This document shows positions 1 through 8,722 of a stretch of DNA of 64,000 bases, one piece after another. Location: positions 152,876 through 216,875 of the forward strand of contig CAMDKI010000006.1 in assembly GCA_945901065.1 (NCBI GenBank), in the 5' to 3' direction. Within the stretch, counting starts at the first letter, position 1. The number at the start of each line of letters is the position of its first letter. The notes below the pieces were generated by a model that was not told the DNA's origin, did no database searches, and worked only from the letters and a program-made list of their open reading frames with translations. This DNA is from Chitinophaga pinensis (GTDB lineage Bacteria > Bacteroidota > Bacteroidia > Chitinophagales > CAIOSU01). A program made the position numbers and the translations under genes.

Positions 1-352
1 GGGCAATGTGCACGTAAGCCATCAATAGGCAGTTGTTGCCAATAACGGTTTTATTGGTATGCTGGGTGCCACGGTTAATGGTTACGCATTCGCGAATAAT
101 TACATTGTCGCCAATTTCCACTACCGACGATTCGCCACGGAACTTTAGGTCTTGTGGCACCGCCGAAATAACCGCCCCCGGAAAAATCTTGCAATTTTTA
201 CCGATTCGGGCACCTTCCATGATGGTCACGTTGCTGCCTATCCAAGTACCTTCGCCTATCTGCACATCTTTGTGGATGGTGGTAAACGGTTCAATTACCA
301 CATTGTCCGCAATCTGCGCCGATGGGTGTATATATGCTAACGGTTGATTCAT
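1..352 (-). CDS. lpxA: UDP-N-acetylglucosamine acyltransferase LpxA, N-terminal part only
   Basis: First enzyme of lipid A synthesis; it moves a 3-hydroxyacyl chain from acyl-ACP to O-3 of UDP-GlcNAc in the cytoplasm. The 117 visible codons begin [14 protein letters not shown] and show left-handed beta-helix hexapeptides such as [18 protein letters not shown] and IGKNCK. The LpxA signature stretch [13 protein letters not shown] follows. The left edge cuts the gene at MAYVHIA, just before the expected HDC catalytic histidine. The start ATG (350-352) overlaps the TGA stop of lpxC-fabZ as ATGA, which indicates translational coupling in an lpxD-lpxC/fabZ-lpxA operon. Confidence 0.95.
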   Translation of the reverse strand, partial: MNQPLAYIHPSAQIADNVVIEPFTTIHKDVQIGEGTWIGSNVTIMEGARIGKNCKIFPGAVISAVPQDLKFRGESSVVEIGDNVIIRECVTINRGTQHTNKTVIGNNCLLMAYVHIA

Positions 353-1749
353 GGTTGCTCCCTCCGCATGATCCGGGCCATTAATATCGCTTCAGATGCT
401 ATTTTATCGCCAATATAGGCAGTACCTTTCATTTCGCAAATTCCGCGACGAATTGGGCTGATCAATTCCATTTTCAGTATCAGTGTATCGCCAGGGCCAA
501 CTTTGTTTTTAAAGCGTGCCTGATCAATTTTCAAGAAATAAGTATCATAGTTTTCTGGGTCACTCACCGTACTCAAAGCCAATATACCACCCGCTTGCGC
601 CAAAGCCTCCAGTTGCAAAACACCCGGCATTACGGGGTTTCCGGGAAAGTGCCCTTGAAAAAATGGCTCGTTGAAGGTGACATTCTTAATACCCACCACA
701 TGCTTATCGCTCATTTCCACAATTTTATCCACTAGCAAAAACGGATATTTGTGAGGCAATATTCTTTCTATCTGCTTAATATCGTAAACAGGTATTTTAG
801 TCGGGTCGTATTTAGGTATATCTTCCTTGTTACGATTCTCTTTAATATATGCCTTAATAATCTTGGCCATCTGCACATTGCTGGCGTGGCCCGGGCGGTT
901 GGCAACTATCCTGCCCTTTATAGGGCGACCCACTAAGGCCAAATCGCCTAACAAATCCAGCAACTTATGGCGCGCAGGTTCGTTTTCGTGGCGAAGTTCA
1001 ATATTGCTTAATATACCCGTTTTTTCAACCCTTACTTTGGGCTTGTTTAGCACAGCACTAAGCTTGTCCAGTTCCGCTTCAGTAACGTCCCTATCAACCA
1101 CCACTATGGCATTACTCAAATCGCCGCCTTTTATCAAATCTTGCTGCACTAGGTACTCTATCTCGTGCAGAAAGCAAAAAGTACGTGCTCCGCTAGCGTA
1201 TTGTTCAAAGTCTTCTACCTTATCTAAATGCGCATGCTGCGTTCCCAGCACCTTCGAATTGTAATCAATCATTACTGTCAAGCGATAACCGTTATCAGGC
1301 ACTGCAACTATCTCTACTTGGTTTTTAGTGTCTTTGAATTCCAATATGGTATCCAGTACAAAGTAGTTTCGGGGCGAATCTTGTGTTTCGATGCCAGCCT
1401 CGTGCAATGCTTTGATGTAAGGCATGGCGCTACCATCTAAAATTGGGGCTTCTACGCCATCCATTTGCACCAGTATATTATCAATTTGAAGCCCCACCAA
1501 AGCCGCCAAAAGGTGCTCAATGGTTGATACCCTGCCACCGTTTTGCTCTAGTGTTGTACCACGGCTAGTATCCACCACTAAATCCGCATCGGCATTTATG
1601 GTAGGTTGCTCCGGCAAATCTATCCGCTGAAAACGGATACCATGATTTGGGGCGGCGGGTTTAAAGGTTACGGTAACTTGTTGGCCGGTATGCAACCCAA
1701 TGCCTGAAAGGCTTACAGGTTGTTTTATGGTCTGTTGCTTATCGTTCAT
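349..1749 (-). CDS. lpxC-fabZ: Bifunctional LpxC deacetylase / FabZ 3-hydroxyacyl-ACP dehydratase
   Basis: A 466-residue fusion of the committed lipid A deacetylase (LpxC, about residues 1-305) with the fatty-acid dehydratase FabZ (about 320-466). LpxC zinc and catalytic residues are visible: EHLLAAL with H79, [10 protein letters not shown] with H261 and D265, and GHAS with H288. FabZ shows the hot-dog signature [12 protein letters not shown] (H333), [11 protein letters not shown] (H367) and LQLEALAQ with the catalytic glutamate E381. This fusion is a known feature of Bacteroidota and supports the taxonomic call. It overlaps lpxD upstream and lpxA downstream by four bases each (ATGA). The fusion may keep lipid A and phospholipid acyl-chain supply in step; that role is inference. 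Confidence 0.97.
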   Translation of the reverse strand: MNDKQQTIKQPVSLSGIGLHTGQQVTVTFKPAAPNHGIRFQRIDLPEQPTINADADLVVDTSRGTTLEQNGGRVSTIEHLLAALVGLQIDNILVQMDGVEAPILDGSAMPYIKALHEAGIETQDSPRNYFVLDTILEFKDTKNQVEIVAVPDNGYRLTVMIDYNSKVLGTQHAHLDKVEDFEQYASGARTFCFLHEIEYLVQQDLIKGGDLSNAIVVVDRDVTEAELDKLSAVLNKPKVRVEKTGILSNIELRHENEPARHKLLDLLGDLALVGRPIKGRIVANRPGHASNVQMAKIIKAYIKENRNKEDIPKYDPTKIPVYDIKQIERILPHKYPFLLVDKIVEMSDKHVVGIKNVTFNEPFFQGHFPGNPVMPGVLQLEALAQAGGILALSTVSDPENYDTYFLKIDQARFKNKVGPGDTLILKMELISPIRRGICEMKGTAYIGDKIASEAILMARIMRREQP

Positions 1750-2798
1750 TCATCAGCAGGTTTCGTCAGTGCAGCCAGTTTGTTTTCCAGCTCTCTAAGC
1801 CGGCGTTCCATTTCCGGCAAGTTGCGTAAAGTTATGAAAGTTTTTATCTGCTTGTTGTAATCATGCGCCGGACTTCCAGCATAAGCACCATTTGGTGTTT
1901 TAATTGATTGTGCCACACCAGTTTGCGCTTGAAATTTAGTGCCGTCGGCTATAGTTAAATGGCCCGCAAAACCCACTTGGCCGCCCACCATAACGTGCTT
2001 GCCCAACTTAGTACTACCCGATATGCCCGCTTGTGAGGCTATAACAGTATGCTCGCCTATCTCTACATTGTGGGCTACTTGTATCAAATTATCCAATTTC
2101 ACGCCCTTGCGAATGACGGTTGAACCCAAAGTAGCGCGGTCGATAACCGTATTGGCACCTATCTCTACATCATCTTCTATTACTACATTACCCGTTTGGG
2201 GCACCTTCTTAAAACTACCATCGGGTTGCGGCGCAAAACCAAATCCATCGGAGCCGATAACAGTACCCGCATGTATCATTACCCTTTTACCAATGCTGCA
2301 ATTGTAGTACACTATCACACTGGGATACAACGTACTTCCCTCCCCTATTTCAACATTTGCTCCAACGTAGCAACCAGGGTAAATTTTAACCTTATTGCCA
2401 ATCACAGCGCCTTCAGCAATGTAGCTATGGGCACCAATATATACCTCACTGCCTACTTTGGCGGTGTCGGCAATAAAGCACGGTTGCTCTATTTTGCTTT
2501 CCTGCACCGCTGCCGTCATACTGGCGTATTTCTCTAGCAATTGTGCAAAGGCCGCATAAGGATCGGCTACCCTTACCAGAGTGGCTTTTACTTCGTCATT
2601 GCTGGCAAAGTCATTGCCCACAATCAATACCGAAGCGCCGGTTTTGTTAGCAAAGTGTATGTACTTGGGGTTGGCAATAAAGCTCAAATCGCCTGATTTG
2701 GCTTCCTCTATTTTGGCGAGATTGTTTACGGTAATATGTGGGTCGCCATCAACGGTTCCATTGAGCCAGCCAGCGAGTTCCTGTGCGGTAATTTGCAT
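1746..2798 (-). CDS. lpxD: UDP-3-O-acylglucosamine N-acyltransferase LpxD
   Basis: Third lipid A acylation step: adds a hydroxyacyl chain to the 2-amino group exposed by LpxC. 350 residues. The N-terminal domain (about 1-100) carries [13 protein letters not shown] hexapeptide beta-helix (about 105-320) follows, with the catalytic-histidine motif VAHNVEIG (H243) and DGFGFAP near residue 184. The tail (325-345) is a charged helix rich in Glu, Arg and Leu, as in other LpxD trimers. It is first in the lpxD-lpxC/fabZ-lpxA operon and overlaps lpxC-fabZ by ATGA. A near-match to the -7 box (TACCTTTA, complement of TAAAGGTA at about 2809-2816) lies just upstream. Confidence 0.96.
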   Translation of the reverse strand: MQITAQELAGWLNGTVDGDPHITVNNLAKIEEAKSGDLSFIANPKYIHFANKTGASVLIVGNDFASNDEVKATLVRVADPYAAFAQLLEKYASMTAAVQESKIEQPCFIADTAKVGSEVYIGAHSYIAEGAVIGNKVKIYPGCYVGANVEIGEGSTLYPSVIVYYNCSIGKRVMIHAGTVIGSDGFGFAPQPDGSFKKVPQTGNVVIEDDVEIGANTVIDRATLGSTVIRKGVKLDNLIQVAHNVEIGEHTVIASQAGISGSTKLGKHVMVGGQVGFAGHLTIADGTKFQAQTGVAQSIKTPNGAYAGSPAHDYNKQIKTFITLRNLPEMERRLRELENKLAALTKPADE

Positions 2799-2819
2799 AG
2801 CTGTAAAGGTAGTTTTTTT

Positions 2820-2892
2820 AGTCGATGGTCCATAGTCTATGGACGATGGATTTTAGTTACGAGTTACGAGTTGCGAGTTACGGGTTGCGAGT
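2820..2892 (+). repeat. Two adjacent heptad arrays (AGTC type and AGTTACG type)
   Basis: The gap 2799-3121 separates divergent genes. It holds an AGTC-type array at 2820-2849 (units such as TAGTCGA, TGGTCCA, TAGTCTA) followed by an AGTTACG-type array at 2855-2892 (GAGTTAC, GAGTTGC, GGGTTGC). Both have a period of exactly 7 bases. No inverted partner arm is visible here. The rest of the gap (about 2895-3121) is AT-rich and holds nothing else I recognise. Confidence 0.85.
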
Positions 2893-3121
2893 TTGTAAAA
2901 TAGCTTAATCAATTGCACTAATCCTTGCATTTAATCTTCAATATTAACAATCGTAACACCTAAATCAATAAACCTCACATTAAACAATTGGCACTTTTAA
3001 AGTAAACAGCCCCTCCGCTCTGGTGATTTTTATGTGTGCCTTGGTCTGAAAACCTGACCGATTTACGATTAAAATCACTTAAATTGCAAATCAATATTTT
3101 TGATAAAATAAAGGGTTATTT

Positions 3122-3688
3122 ATGAATAACGGAAAGGCAAAAGTGGAAGATATTGGAAGTGGCATCATGGTTGAAGTGCCGTCTAAAAAGAATTGGTTTT
3201 TATTAATTTTCGGCACCTTCTGGCTATGTGGCTGGGCATTTGGGGCAATAATGGTACTTGGTACTTTGGGTATTTTTAGCGGAGCAACTGGTGTTGGAGG
3301 CCCATTTATGTTTATGGTATTTTGGTTGTGTGCATGGACAGCGGGTGGACTTTTTATCATGACCACGATACTTTGGGGTTACTTTGGCAAAGAAAAATTG
3401 ATGGCCAGCCAAGGGGAGGTTGTTTTTGAAAAAACTGTTTTCAATATTGGTATCAAAAAGAGATTGAATGCCAGTTCGGTAACCAATTTTAGGATACAAC
3501 ATATAGATGATAGCTTGTTTGGAGGGAGCCGCATGGCCATTTACGGCTTAGGACCAGGCAGAATTAAGTTTGATTACGGATTTAAAACCTATTCATTTGG
3601 ACTAGCACTCGACGAAGCCGAGGCCCAATATTTAGTTGATTTGCTCAACAAAAAAATAGTTAAACAATCAAGCAATCCAATTTCCTAA
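3122..3688 (+). CDS. Hypothetical membrane protein with two transmembrane segments
   Basis: 188 residues, no family recognised. A short hydrophilic N-terminus (about 1-24) is followed by two strongly hydrophobic segments (about 25-50 and 58-85), the second ending WGYFGKEKL. A soluble tail of about 100 residues is probably a small beta-rich domain: it alternates charged and hydrophobic residues and contains GGSRMAIYGLGPGRIKFD. The layout resembles small PH-like or DUF membrane proteins with a cytoplasmic tail, but I do not assign one. It stands alone on the plus strand, with repeat-bearing gaps on both sides. Confidence 0.75.
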   Translation: MNNGKAKVEDIGSGIMVEVPSKKNWFLLIFGTFWLCGWAFGAIMVLGTLGIFSGATGVGGPFMFMVFWLCAWTAGGLFIMTTILWGYFGKEKLMASQGEVVFEKTVFNIGIKKRLNASSVTNFRIQHIDDSLFGGSRMAIYGLGPGRIKFDYGFKTYSFGLALDEAEAQYLVDLLNKKIVKQSSNPIS

Positions 3689-3838
3689 CAATGCTCCAGC
3701 CTACTCTTTCTTGCTTCCAGCTAGGGTAAGCAGGACAGAAACTATGCATGAACAAACATCTGCACTCGTAGTTGCTTTTAGTAAGGATGCATTAACCCTG
3801 AGCCTTCGCCTTACCCTAAATAAAACTTGCAGTATGTG

Positions 3839-3948
3839 GAGAGCTGGAAGCTCTCAGTTATTTTATCCTCGCTGGAAGCGAGGACAAGTTGGGGAGAGTT
3901 AGAAGCTCTCTGTTATCTTATCGTCGATGCAAGACAAGACAAGTTTCC
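3839..3948 (+). repeat. Two tandem 55-bp units, each with two hairpins (REP-like)
   Basis: Unit 1 starts at 3839 and unit 2 at 3894, exactly 55 bp later. Each unit opens with a perfect or near-perfect palindrome (GAGAGCTGGAAGCTCTC at 3839-3855; GAGAGTTAGAAGCTCTC at 3894-3910) and a linker GTTATYTTAT. A second palindrome follows: CCTCGCTGGAAGCGAGG at 3867-3883 in unit 1, decayed to CGTCGATGCAAGACA in unit 2. Both intact hairpins share the loop TGGAA. The surrounding gap 3689-4024 also has a weak inverted pair, CTAGGGTAAG near 3721 and CTTACCCTA near 3810, and otherwise nothing coding. The look is of extragenic palindromic elements; no transposase is in the window. Confidence 0.8.
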
Positions 3949-4024
3949 CGAATCACTCAAACAGTTTGTGGTAGTGCCAAAACATTTATACCACCCCATT
4001 GTTACAAAACGTAATTTTGCACCT

Positions 4025-5557
4025 ATGCAGCAAAAAGCAGCAATTATTGGTTCTGGTATGGCGGGGTTGGCGGCAGCTATTAGGCTAGGCGTACAGGGTT
4101 ATGCCGTTACAGTTTTTGAGGCCAACGGCTACCCGGGTGGTAAAGTAACCGAGCTACGTGCCAAGGGCTATCGTTTTGATGCTGGCCCATCGTTGTTTAC
4201 ACTACCACAATTGGTTGATGAGTTGTTTACGCTTGCAGACAAAGACCCTCGGCAGTATTTCCAATACAAGCAATTGCCTGTAATTACAAAATACTTTTAC
4301 CCCGATGGCACAATTATCAATGCTTATAAAGAGCCTATTGATTTTGCCCAAGAAATTCAGCAACAAACGGGAGAGCCTGCCGAGAGTGTAATGCGTTTTT
4401 TAGCCAAAAGCAAAGAACTGTATGACCTTACGGCACATATCTTTCTATTTGCATCGCTGCACCAATGGAGTACTTACCTCAACTTAAAGGCCCTTAAAAC
4501 CAGCCTAAAACTGCACAAATTGGATGCCTTCCGTAGCGTGGACAAGGCCAATAGGGGTTGGTTCATGGATGCGCGGGTGGTGCAATTATTTAACCGTTAC
4601 GCAACATACAATGGCAGCGACCCTTACCAAGCGCCCGCCACGCTCAATATCATTCCGCATTTGGAGCATAACATTGGAGCCTATTTGGCCGAGGGTGGTA
4701 TGCACAGCGTTACCAAAGCGCTATACCAATTGGCACTGGAGGTTGGGGTAACATTTGAGTTCGGAGCTGCCGTGACTAAGATAGTGACTGAGGGCAAGCG
4801 TGCGGTTGGAGTGGAATTGAAGTACGAGGCACGAGGTACGAAGGACGATTGCATTGAAGGGGTAAATGAAAAAAATAATTTTCGCAGTGGTTACGACATC
4901 ATAGTAAGCAATATGGATGTAGTGAACACATACCGCAAACTATTGCCCGACCTAAAAGAGCCCACCCGTATCACGCACCAGCCACGAAGCAGTTCGGCCA
5001 TGATATTTTATTGGGGCATTAAAAAGCAGTTTCCAAAGCTGGATGTGCACAACATACTGTTTGCAAAGGACTACCCAGCTGAGTTTAAGGCCTTGTTTAC
5101 GGAAGGAACCGTTTACAACGACCCAACCACGTACCTATACATAAGCAGCAAAGAAAACCCTACGGATGCGCCAGAGGGTTGCGAAAACTGGTTTGTAATG
5201 GTAAACGCCCCCAACAACACTGGGCAGGATTGGGAAAGCTTACGCCAAACTACCCGAAAAAACATCCTCGCCAAATTGAAAGCTAAACTAGGCGAAGATA
5301 TTGAGCCCCTTATTGAAACCGAAGATGTGCTAGACCCTGTGCTGATTGAGCAGCGCACCAGCTCATACCAAGGCTCACTGTACGGCAGCAGCAGCAACAA
5401 TATGTTTGCCGCCTTTATGCGCCACGCCAATTACAGTAGTCAGCTCAACAACTTGTATTTTTGTGGCGGCAGCGCACACCCTGGCGGTGGCATACCGCTG
5501 TGCTTGCTTTCGGGCCGCATAGTTGCCGACCTTGTAAAACGCCGAAGCCAGCCATGA
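4025..5557 (+). CDS. crtD: CrtI-family carotenoid desaturase, probably CrtD (3',4'-desaturase)
   Basis: FAD-dependent carotenoid desaturase of 510 residues. The N-terminus has the dinucleotide-binding motif IIGSGMAGLAAAIRL followed by E and PGGK. The C-terminus has the family motif FCGGSAHPGGGIPLCLLSGR. I chose ATG 4025 because the FAD motif follows at once; the frame is open further upstream but runs through repeat DNA. A TAATTTTG box lies only five bases before the ATG. The next gene, cruF, overlaps by ATGA. That pairing, plus a separate crtI beside crtB at 21754-23235, makes CrtD (1'-hydroxy-carotenoid 3',4'-desaturase) more likely than a second phytoene desaturase. Residues 266-275 are encoded by a heptad array (4820-4847), an apparent repeat insertion in a variable loop. 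Confidence 0.88.
   Translation: MQQKAAIIGSGMAGLAAAIRLGVQGYAVTVFEANGYPGGKVTELRAKGYRFDAGPSLFTLPQLVDELFTLADKDPRQYFQYKQLPVITKYFYPDGTIINAYKEPIDFAQEIQQQTGEPAESVMRFLAKSKELYDLTAHIFLFASLHQWSTYLNLKALKTSLKLHKLDAFRSVDKANRGWFMDARVVQLFNRYATYNGSDPYQAPATLNIIPHLEHNIGAYLAEGGMHSVTKALYQLALEVGVTFEFGAAVTKIVTEGKRAVGVELKYEARGTKDDCIEGVNEKNNFRSGYDIIVSNMDVVNTYRKLLPDLKEPTRITHQPRSSSAMIFYWGIKKQFPKLDVHNILFAKDYPAEFKALFTEGTVYNDPTTYLYISSKENPTDAPEGCENWFVMVNAPNNTGQDWESLRQTTRKNILAKLKAKLGEDIEPLIETEDVLDPVLIEQRTSSYQGSLYGSSSNNMFAAFMRHANYSSQLNNLYFCGGSAHPGGGIPLCLLSGRIVADLVKRRSQP
4820..4847 (+). repeat. Heptad array inside the crtD coding sequence
   Basis: Four 7-base units AAGTACG, AGGCACG, AGGTACG, AAGGACG in a row, the same style as the intergenic AGTACCG/AGTACGA arrays. 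They encode KYEARGTKD within a hydrophilic stretch of about 25 residues lying between VGVEL and DIIVSNMDV. Other members of the desaturase family usually need only a short acidic turn there. The reading frame is intact because four units (28 bases) sit in an in-frame context. Confidence 0.7.
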
Positions 5558-6180
5558 AACCCACCGCTCCAGCCATTGCCATTATAGTTACCACCATCAT
5601 CTATGCCGTGGGGCTTGCTGGCTTTTTGCTGCCTGAGTGGCTGCCCTTGTTCGAAAAGCTTACCCCTGCCAACCTCATTTTTGCCTCCATCATGGTTTTT
5701 GCGTTCCATCGTCCCTATAGCCGTGTTTTTTTGGCTTTTACAGCGGCAGTGTTTTTGACTGGTTGGTCGGTTGAGTGGCTAGGCGTAAACACTAAGGTTA
5801 TTTTTGGTGCATATAGTTATGACGATGGGCTCGGTTTTAAGCTTTTTGACATTCCCTTAATTATTGGCCTCAATTGGGTATTGCTCATTTACTGCACAGG
5901 CACCATAGCCTCTTACACGCCCCTGCCCAACTGGGCTAAGGCAATACTGGGCGCAATGCTCATGGTTGTTATAGATTTGCTGATAGAACCCTTCGCTATT
6001 GCCCACGGCCTCTGGAGCTGGGAAACCCCCACCGTGCCGCTACGTAACTACCTAGCGTGGTTTTTGGTATCATTTATCATGCTGTTGCCCTTTTTCCATT
6101 ACCGTTTTAGCAACCACAACCCAGTTGCTGTGGCGGTGTATGTGTTGCAGGTATTGTTTTTTGGGGTGCTTTTGTTTTAA
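5554..6180 (+). CDS. cruF: Carotenoid 1',2'-hydratase, CruF family
   Basis: 208-residue integral membrane protein with about seven hydrophobic segments. It resembles the CruF/DUF422 carotenoid hydratases that add water to the psi end of gamma-carotene or lycopene. Seen: a conserved polar stretch GWSVEWLGVNTKVIFGAYSY around residues 70-90, DLLIEPFA near 145, and GLWSWE. The start ATG overlaps the crtD stop (ATGA), so the two are co-translated. CruF followed by CrtD is the known order of steps to myxol or saproxanthin type pigments in marine Bacteroidota. Stop TAA is followed at once by an octad-like repeat (TGTGCTAA twice). Confidence 0.87.
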   Translation: MKPTAPAIAIIVTTIIYAVGLAGFLLPEWLPLFEKLTPANLIFASIMVFAFHRPYSRVFLAFTAAVFLTGWSVEWLGVNTKVIFGAYSYDDGLGFKLFDIPLIIGLNWVLLIYCTGTIASYTPLPNWAKAILGAMLMVVIDLLIEPFAIAHGLWSWETPTVPLRNYLAWFLVSFIMLLPFFHYRFSNHNPVAVAVYVLQVLFFGVLLF

Positions 6181-6539
6181 TGTGCTAATGTGCTAATTGT
6201 GGTCTGGCATAATGAGTGGTCTGACGAGTATTTTGGTGCGAAAAATAATATCGATATTCAGGTACGAAACCCAATATCAGGCCTCGTCCGACCACTAAAC
6301 TCAATACCAAAAAATCAAAATTGCAGTCATTTTATGTATACTACAATAGTGTTCGGACGGCGGGGTTGCAGTAACCTCATATGAAACCGCAATGAATCCA
6401 CCCAAACCTAAATAGCCGTCAGACCCACTTGCAACATTTTTTCCCATCGCCCCTCGACTATCGACCATTGATCAACCCCGTGCAACTTTACCCCACTTTC
6501 AAACGTTTTATTCTCAAAGCGCTTGCGTAACTTTGCCTT
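6181..6539. other. Intergenic region with octad, inverted repeat and heptad array
   Basis: 359 bases without a gene. 6181-6200 repeats TGTGCTAA. A 14-bp inverted repeat with one mismatch (6215-6228 and 6283-6296) flanks a 54-bp centre that contains the palindrome AATATCGATATT (near 6247-6258). 6445-6472 carries an AGTC-type heptad array on the minus strand (units ATGGTCG, ATAGTCG). At the end, TAACTTTG (6528-6535) fits the -7 consensus five bases before the next ATG. I see no coding potential. Confidence 0.6.
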
Positions 6540-7964
6540 ATGGGAAACAATACACTTACCAGCACATACAAACCGGTTACCCCGGCCATTATCGATCGTT
6601 TGGCCGAAATAGTGGGCATTGGCCAGTTGATACACGACCAAGCAGCCATGAAAGGCTATGACCACGACGAAACCGAAGACTTTAGTTTTTACCCAGAAGT
6701 AGTGGTAAAACCCGCCAACTCCGAGGAAATAAGCAAGGTAATGCGCCTTTGCAACGATGAGCATATACCCGTAACACCGCGTGGTGCAGGCACTGGCCTA
6801 AGTGGTGGTGCGTTGGCGATTCATGGTGGTGTAGTATTGAGCACCGAGCGCTTAAACAAGATTTTGCACTTGGATGAGCGCAACCTACAAGTTACTACCG
6901 AGCCAGGCGTTATAACCCAAGTATTACAAGAAGCCGTGCAGGCTGTTGGCTTGTTCTATCCGCCCGACCCATCGAGCCGTGGAACTTGCTTTATAGGTGG
7001 TAATGTTGCCGAAAACTCTGGTGGCCCAAAAGCCGTGAAATATGGGGTAGTAAAGGATTATGTGCTGAACCTTGAAATGGTATTGCCTAATGGCGAGATT
7101 GTTTGGACAGGTGCTAACGTGCTTAAAAACTCCACTGGATATAACCTTACCCAACTGATGGTGGGCAGCGAGGGCACTCTAGGCATCGTAACCAAAATAG
7201 TGCTGCGCTTGATACCTTACCCGCAATATAACTTAGTAATGTTGGTGCCGTTTAAGAGTCCCGAAAAGGCTTGCGAGGCGGTTTCAGCCATCTTTCGTAG
7301 TGGTGTTACTCCGTCGGCATTGGAGTTTATGGAGCGCGATGCCATCGATTTGGGACTAAGCTACCTTGGTGACCAAGTGACTATACCCGTTGCCGATGAG
7401 GACAATGCGCACCTGCTGATAGAAGTAGACGGCAATAACCTAGATGTGATGATGGGCGACTGCGAAAAGATAACCGAAGTAGTAGAGCAGTTTGGAGCTG
7501 GAGAGATACTATTTGCCGATGGCGAAACCCAAAAGAAAGAACTTTGGTTTTTGCGCCGCAACGTGCCACACGGCGTGAGGGCTACCTCCATTTACAAAGA
7601 AGAAGATACCGTAGTGCCGCGTGCAGAACTGGCTTTGCTGTTGCGAGGTGTAAAAGACCTCGGAAGGGAATATGGGTTTAAGAGCATTTGCTACGGCCAT
7701 GCTGGCGATGGCAACTTGCACATAAACATTGTGAAAGGCGACCTTACCGACCAAGAATGGGAAGAAATATTGCCTCAAGGCATCCGAAAGATATTTCAGC
7801 TCGTTGTATCCTTGGGTGGTACCCTATCGGGCGAGCATGGTATCGGTTATGTGCAGCGGCCGTATATGGATATTGCCTTTAATGAAGTGCAACTGGAACT
7901 GATGCGCGGCATCAAACGAGTATTTGACCCGAACGGCATTTTAAACCCAGGGAAAATTTTTTAG
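6540..7964 (+). CDS. glcD: FAD-binding oxidase, GlcD / D-lactate dehydrogenase family
   Basis: 474 residues, the usual length of the GlcD subunit of glycolate oxidase and of related D-2-hydroxyacid dehydrogenases. The N-terminal FAD-binding domain shows PVTPRGAGTGLSGGALA (about residue 78-94), GGNVAENSGGPKAVKYG and GSEGTLGIVTK. The C-terminal cap carries GHAGDGNLHINIV and SGEHGIGYVQRPYM, with the histidines typical of the substrate site. It likely oxidises glycolate or D-lactate and feeds electrons to quinone; no glcE or glcF partner lies nearby, so the substrate is uncertain. The -7 box is five bases from the ATG, which would give a near-leaderless mRNA. The stop TAG (7962-7964) forms the first bases of a repeat array. 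Confidence 0.9.
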   Translation: MGNNTLTSTYKPVTPAIIDRLAEIVGIGQLIHDQAAMKGYDHDETEDFSFYPEVVVKPANSEEISKVMRLCNDEHIPVTPRGAGTGLSGGALAIHGGVVLSTERLNKILHLDERNLQVTTEPGVITQVLQEAVQAVGLFYPPDPSSRGTCFIGGNVAENSGGPKAVKYGVVKDYVLNLEMVLPNGEIVWTGANVLKNSTGYNLTQLMVGSEGTLGIVTKIVLRLIPYPQYNLVMLVPFKSPEKACEAVSAIFRSGVTPSALEFMERDAIDLGLSYLGDQVTIPVADEDNAHLLIEVDGNNLDVMMGDCEKITEVVEQFGAGEILFADGETQKKELWFLRRNVPHGVRATSIYKEEDTVVPRAELALLLRGVKDLGREYGFKSICYGHAGDGNLHINIVKGDLTDQEWEEILPQGIRKIFQLVVSLGGTLSGEHGIGYVQRPYMDIAFNEVQLELMRGIKRVFDPNGILNPGKIF

Positions 7965-8042
7965 TTACGGGTTGATAGTTAAGAGTTTCGAGTTAAAATT
8001 AAAAAATTACAACTCGTAACCCGAAACTCGTAACTCGGAACT
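7963..8042 (+). repeat. Inverted pair of AGTTACG heptad arrays forming a long imperfect hairpin
   Basis: Left arm 7963-7994 and right arm 8011-8042, both 32 bases, are complementary at 23 of 32 positions around a 16-base AT-rich loop. Each arm is built of 7-base units (AGTTACG, GGTTGAT, AGTTAAG, AGTTTCG on the left). The array begins within the TAG stop of glcD. It could act as a 3'-end stabiliser or a terminator without a clear U-tract. Confidence 0.85.
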
Positions 8043-8101
8043 AGATTAATTGAACAAAAAAGGCTTAAATTCAATTATTAGTATATCAAGTCATCATAAT
8101 C

Positions 8102-8722
8102 ATGGGCACATTCATCCGCTTAACCCTTGTTACAATAGCCTTAGTGCTGCTGTCGCTGGCAGCCGGTGCACAAATTGTGACCGACGATAAACCGCAGACT
8201 GCAGAAAGACCCCAAAAACCTGTTGAAGAAAAAATTTGGAAACGAGACCGCTTTTATGTGGGCGGTTTTCCGAGTTTTGGTATTGGCGGCGGCAGTGGCG
8301 GAACCTCCATTTCAGCTGGCCTATCGGCTGAAGCAGGATATTTTGTGCACGACCGAATTGCAATAGGAGCTCGTACTTCGTACTTGTTTGGAAGCGTAAA
8401 GTACAACAACAACTATTCTTGGAAATACCACCTTATTGGCGGCAGCCCTTATGTGAGGGGATACATTTGGAAAGGTTTTTTCGGGCAGGCTGAGTACCAG
8501 TTCACCAACTTCCTAAACAAAATTGACGACCCAAGTATTAATGCCACATTTACACTCCGCAATAGTGCATTGCTTGTTGGTGCTGGCTACCATGATAATT
8601 TTGAAGCTGGCTTTGGATATTATTTTGCAGTGCTGTTTAATGTAGTAAATAGTGGCTACTACCCATACCCTAACCCCGATTTTCGCATCGGTTTGACTTA
8701 CCGTTTCCCTGAAAAGAACTAG
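8102..8722 (+). CDS. Outer-membrane beta-barrel protein, function unknown
   Basis: 206 residues with a signal peptide: charged start, hydrophobic core (about 8-20), and AGAQ at the cleavage site near residue 24. The mature part begins with a short Pro/Lys/Glu-rich linker. It then alternates aromatic and glycine-rich strands (FYVGGFPSFGIGGGSGG, SAGLSAEAGYF, YVRGYIWKGFFGQAEYQF) and ends GLTYRF, an amphipathic final strand as in eight-stranded outer-membrane barrels. No enzymatic motif is visible. It is separated from glcD by the hairpin repeat and probably has its own promoter. Its TAG stop abuts the next heptad array. Confidence 0.8.
   Translation: MGTFIRLTLVTIALVLLSLAAGAQIVTDDKPQTAERPQKPVEEKIWKRDRFYVGGFPSFGIGGGSGGTSISAGLSAEAGYFVHDRIAIGARTSYLFGSVKYNNNYSWKYHLIGGSPYVRGYIWKGFFGQAEYQFTNFLNKIDDPSINATFTLRNSALLVGAGYHDNFEAGFGYYFAVLFNVVNSGYYPYPNPDFRIGLTYRFPEKN

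Noticed and set aside
827-1264. Open frame of 145 codons on the plus strand within lpxC-fabZ
   Set aside because: Antisense shadow of a well-supported gene; no recognisable motif.
3839-3948. CRISPR array
   Set aside because: Only two copies, no variable spacers, no cas genes; the units are palindromic rather than CRISPR repeats.
3827-4024. Longer N-terminus of the crtD product
   Set aside because: The frame runs through palindromic repeat DNA; the FAD motif starts right after ATG 4025.
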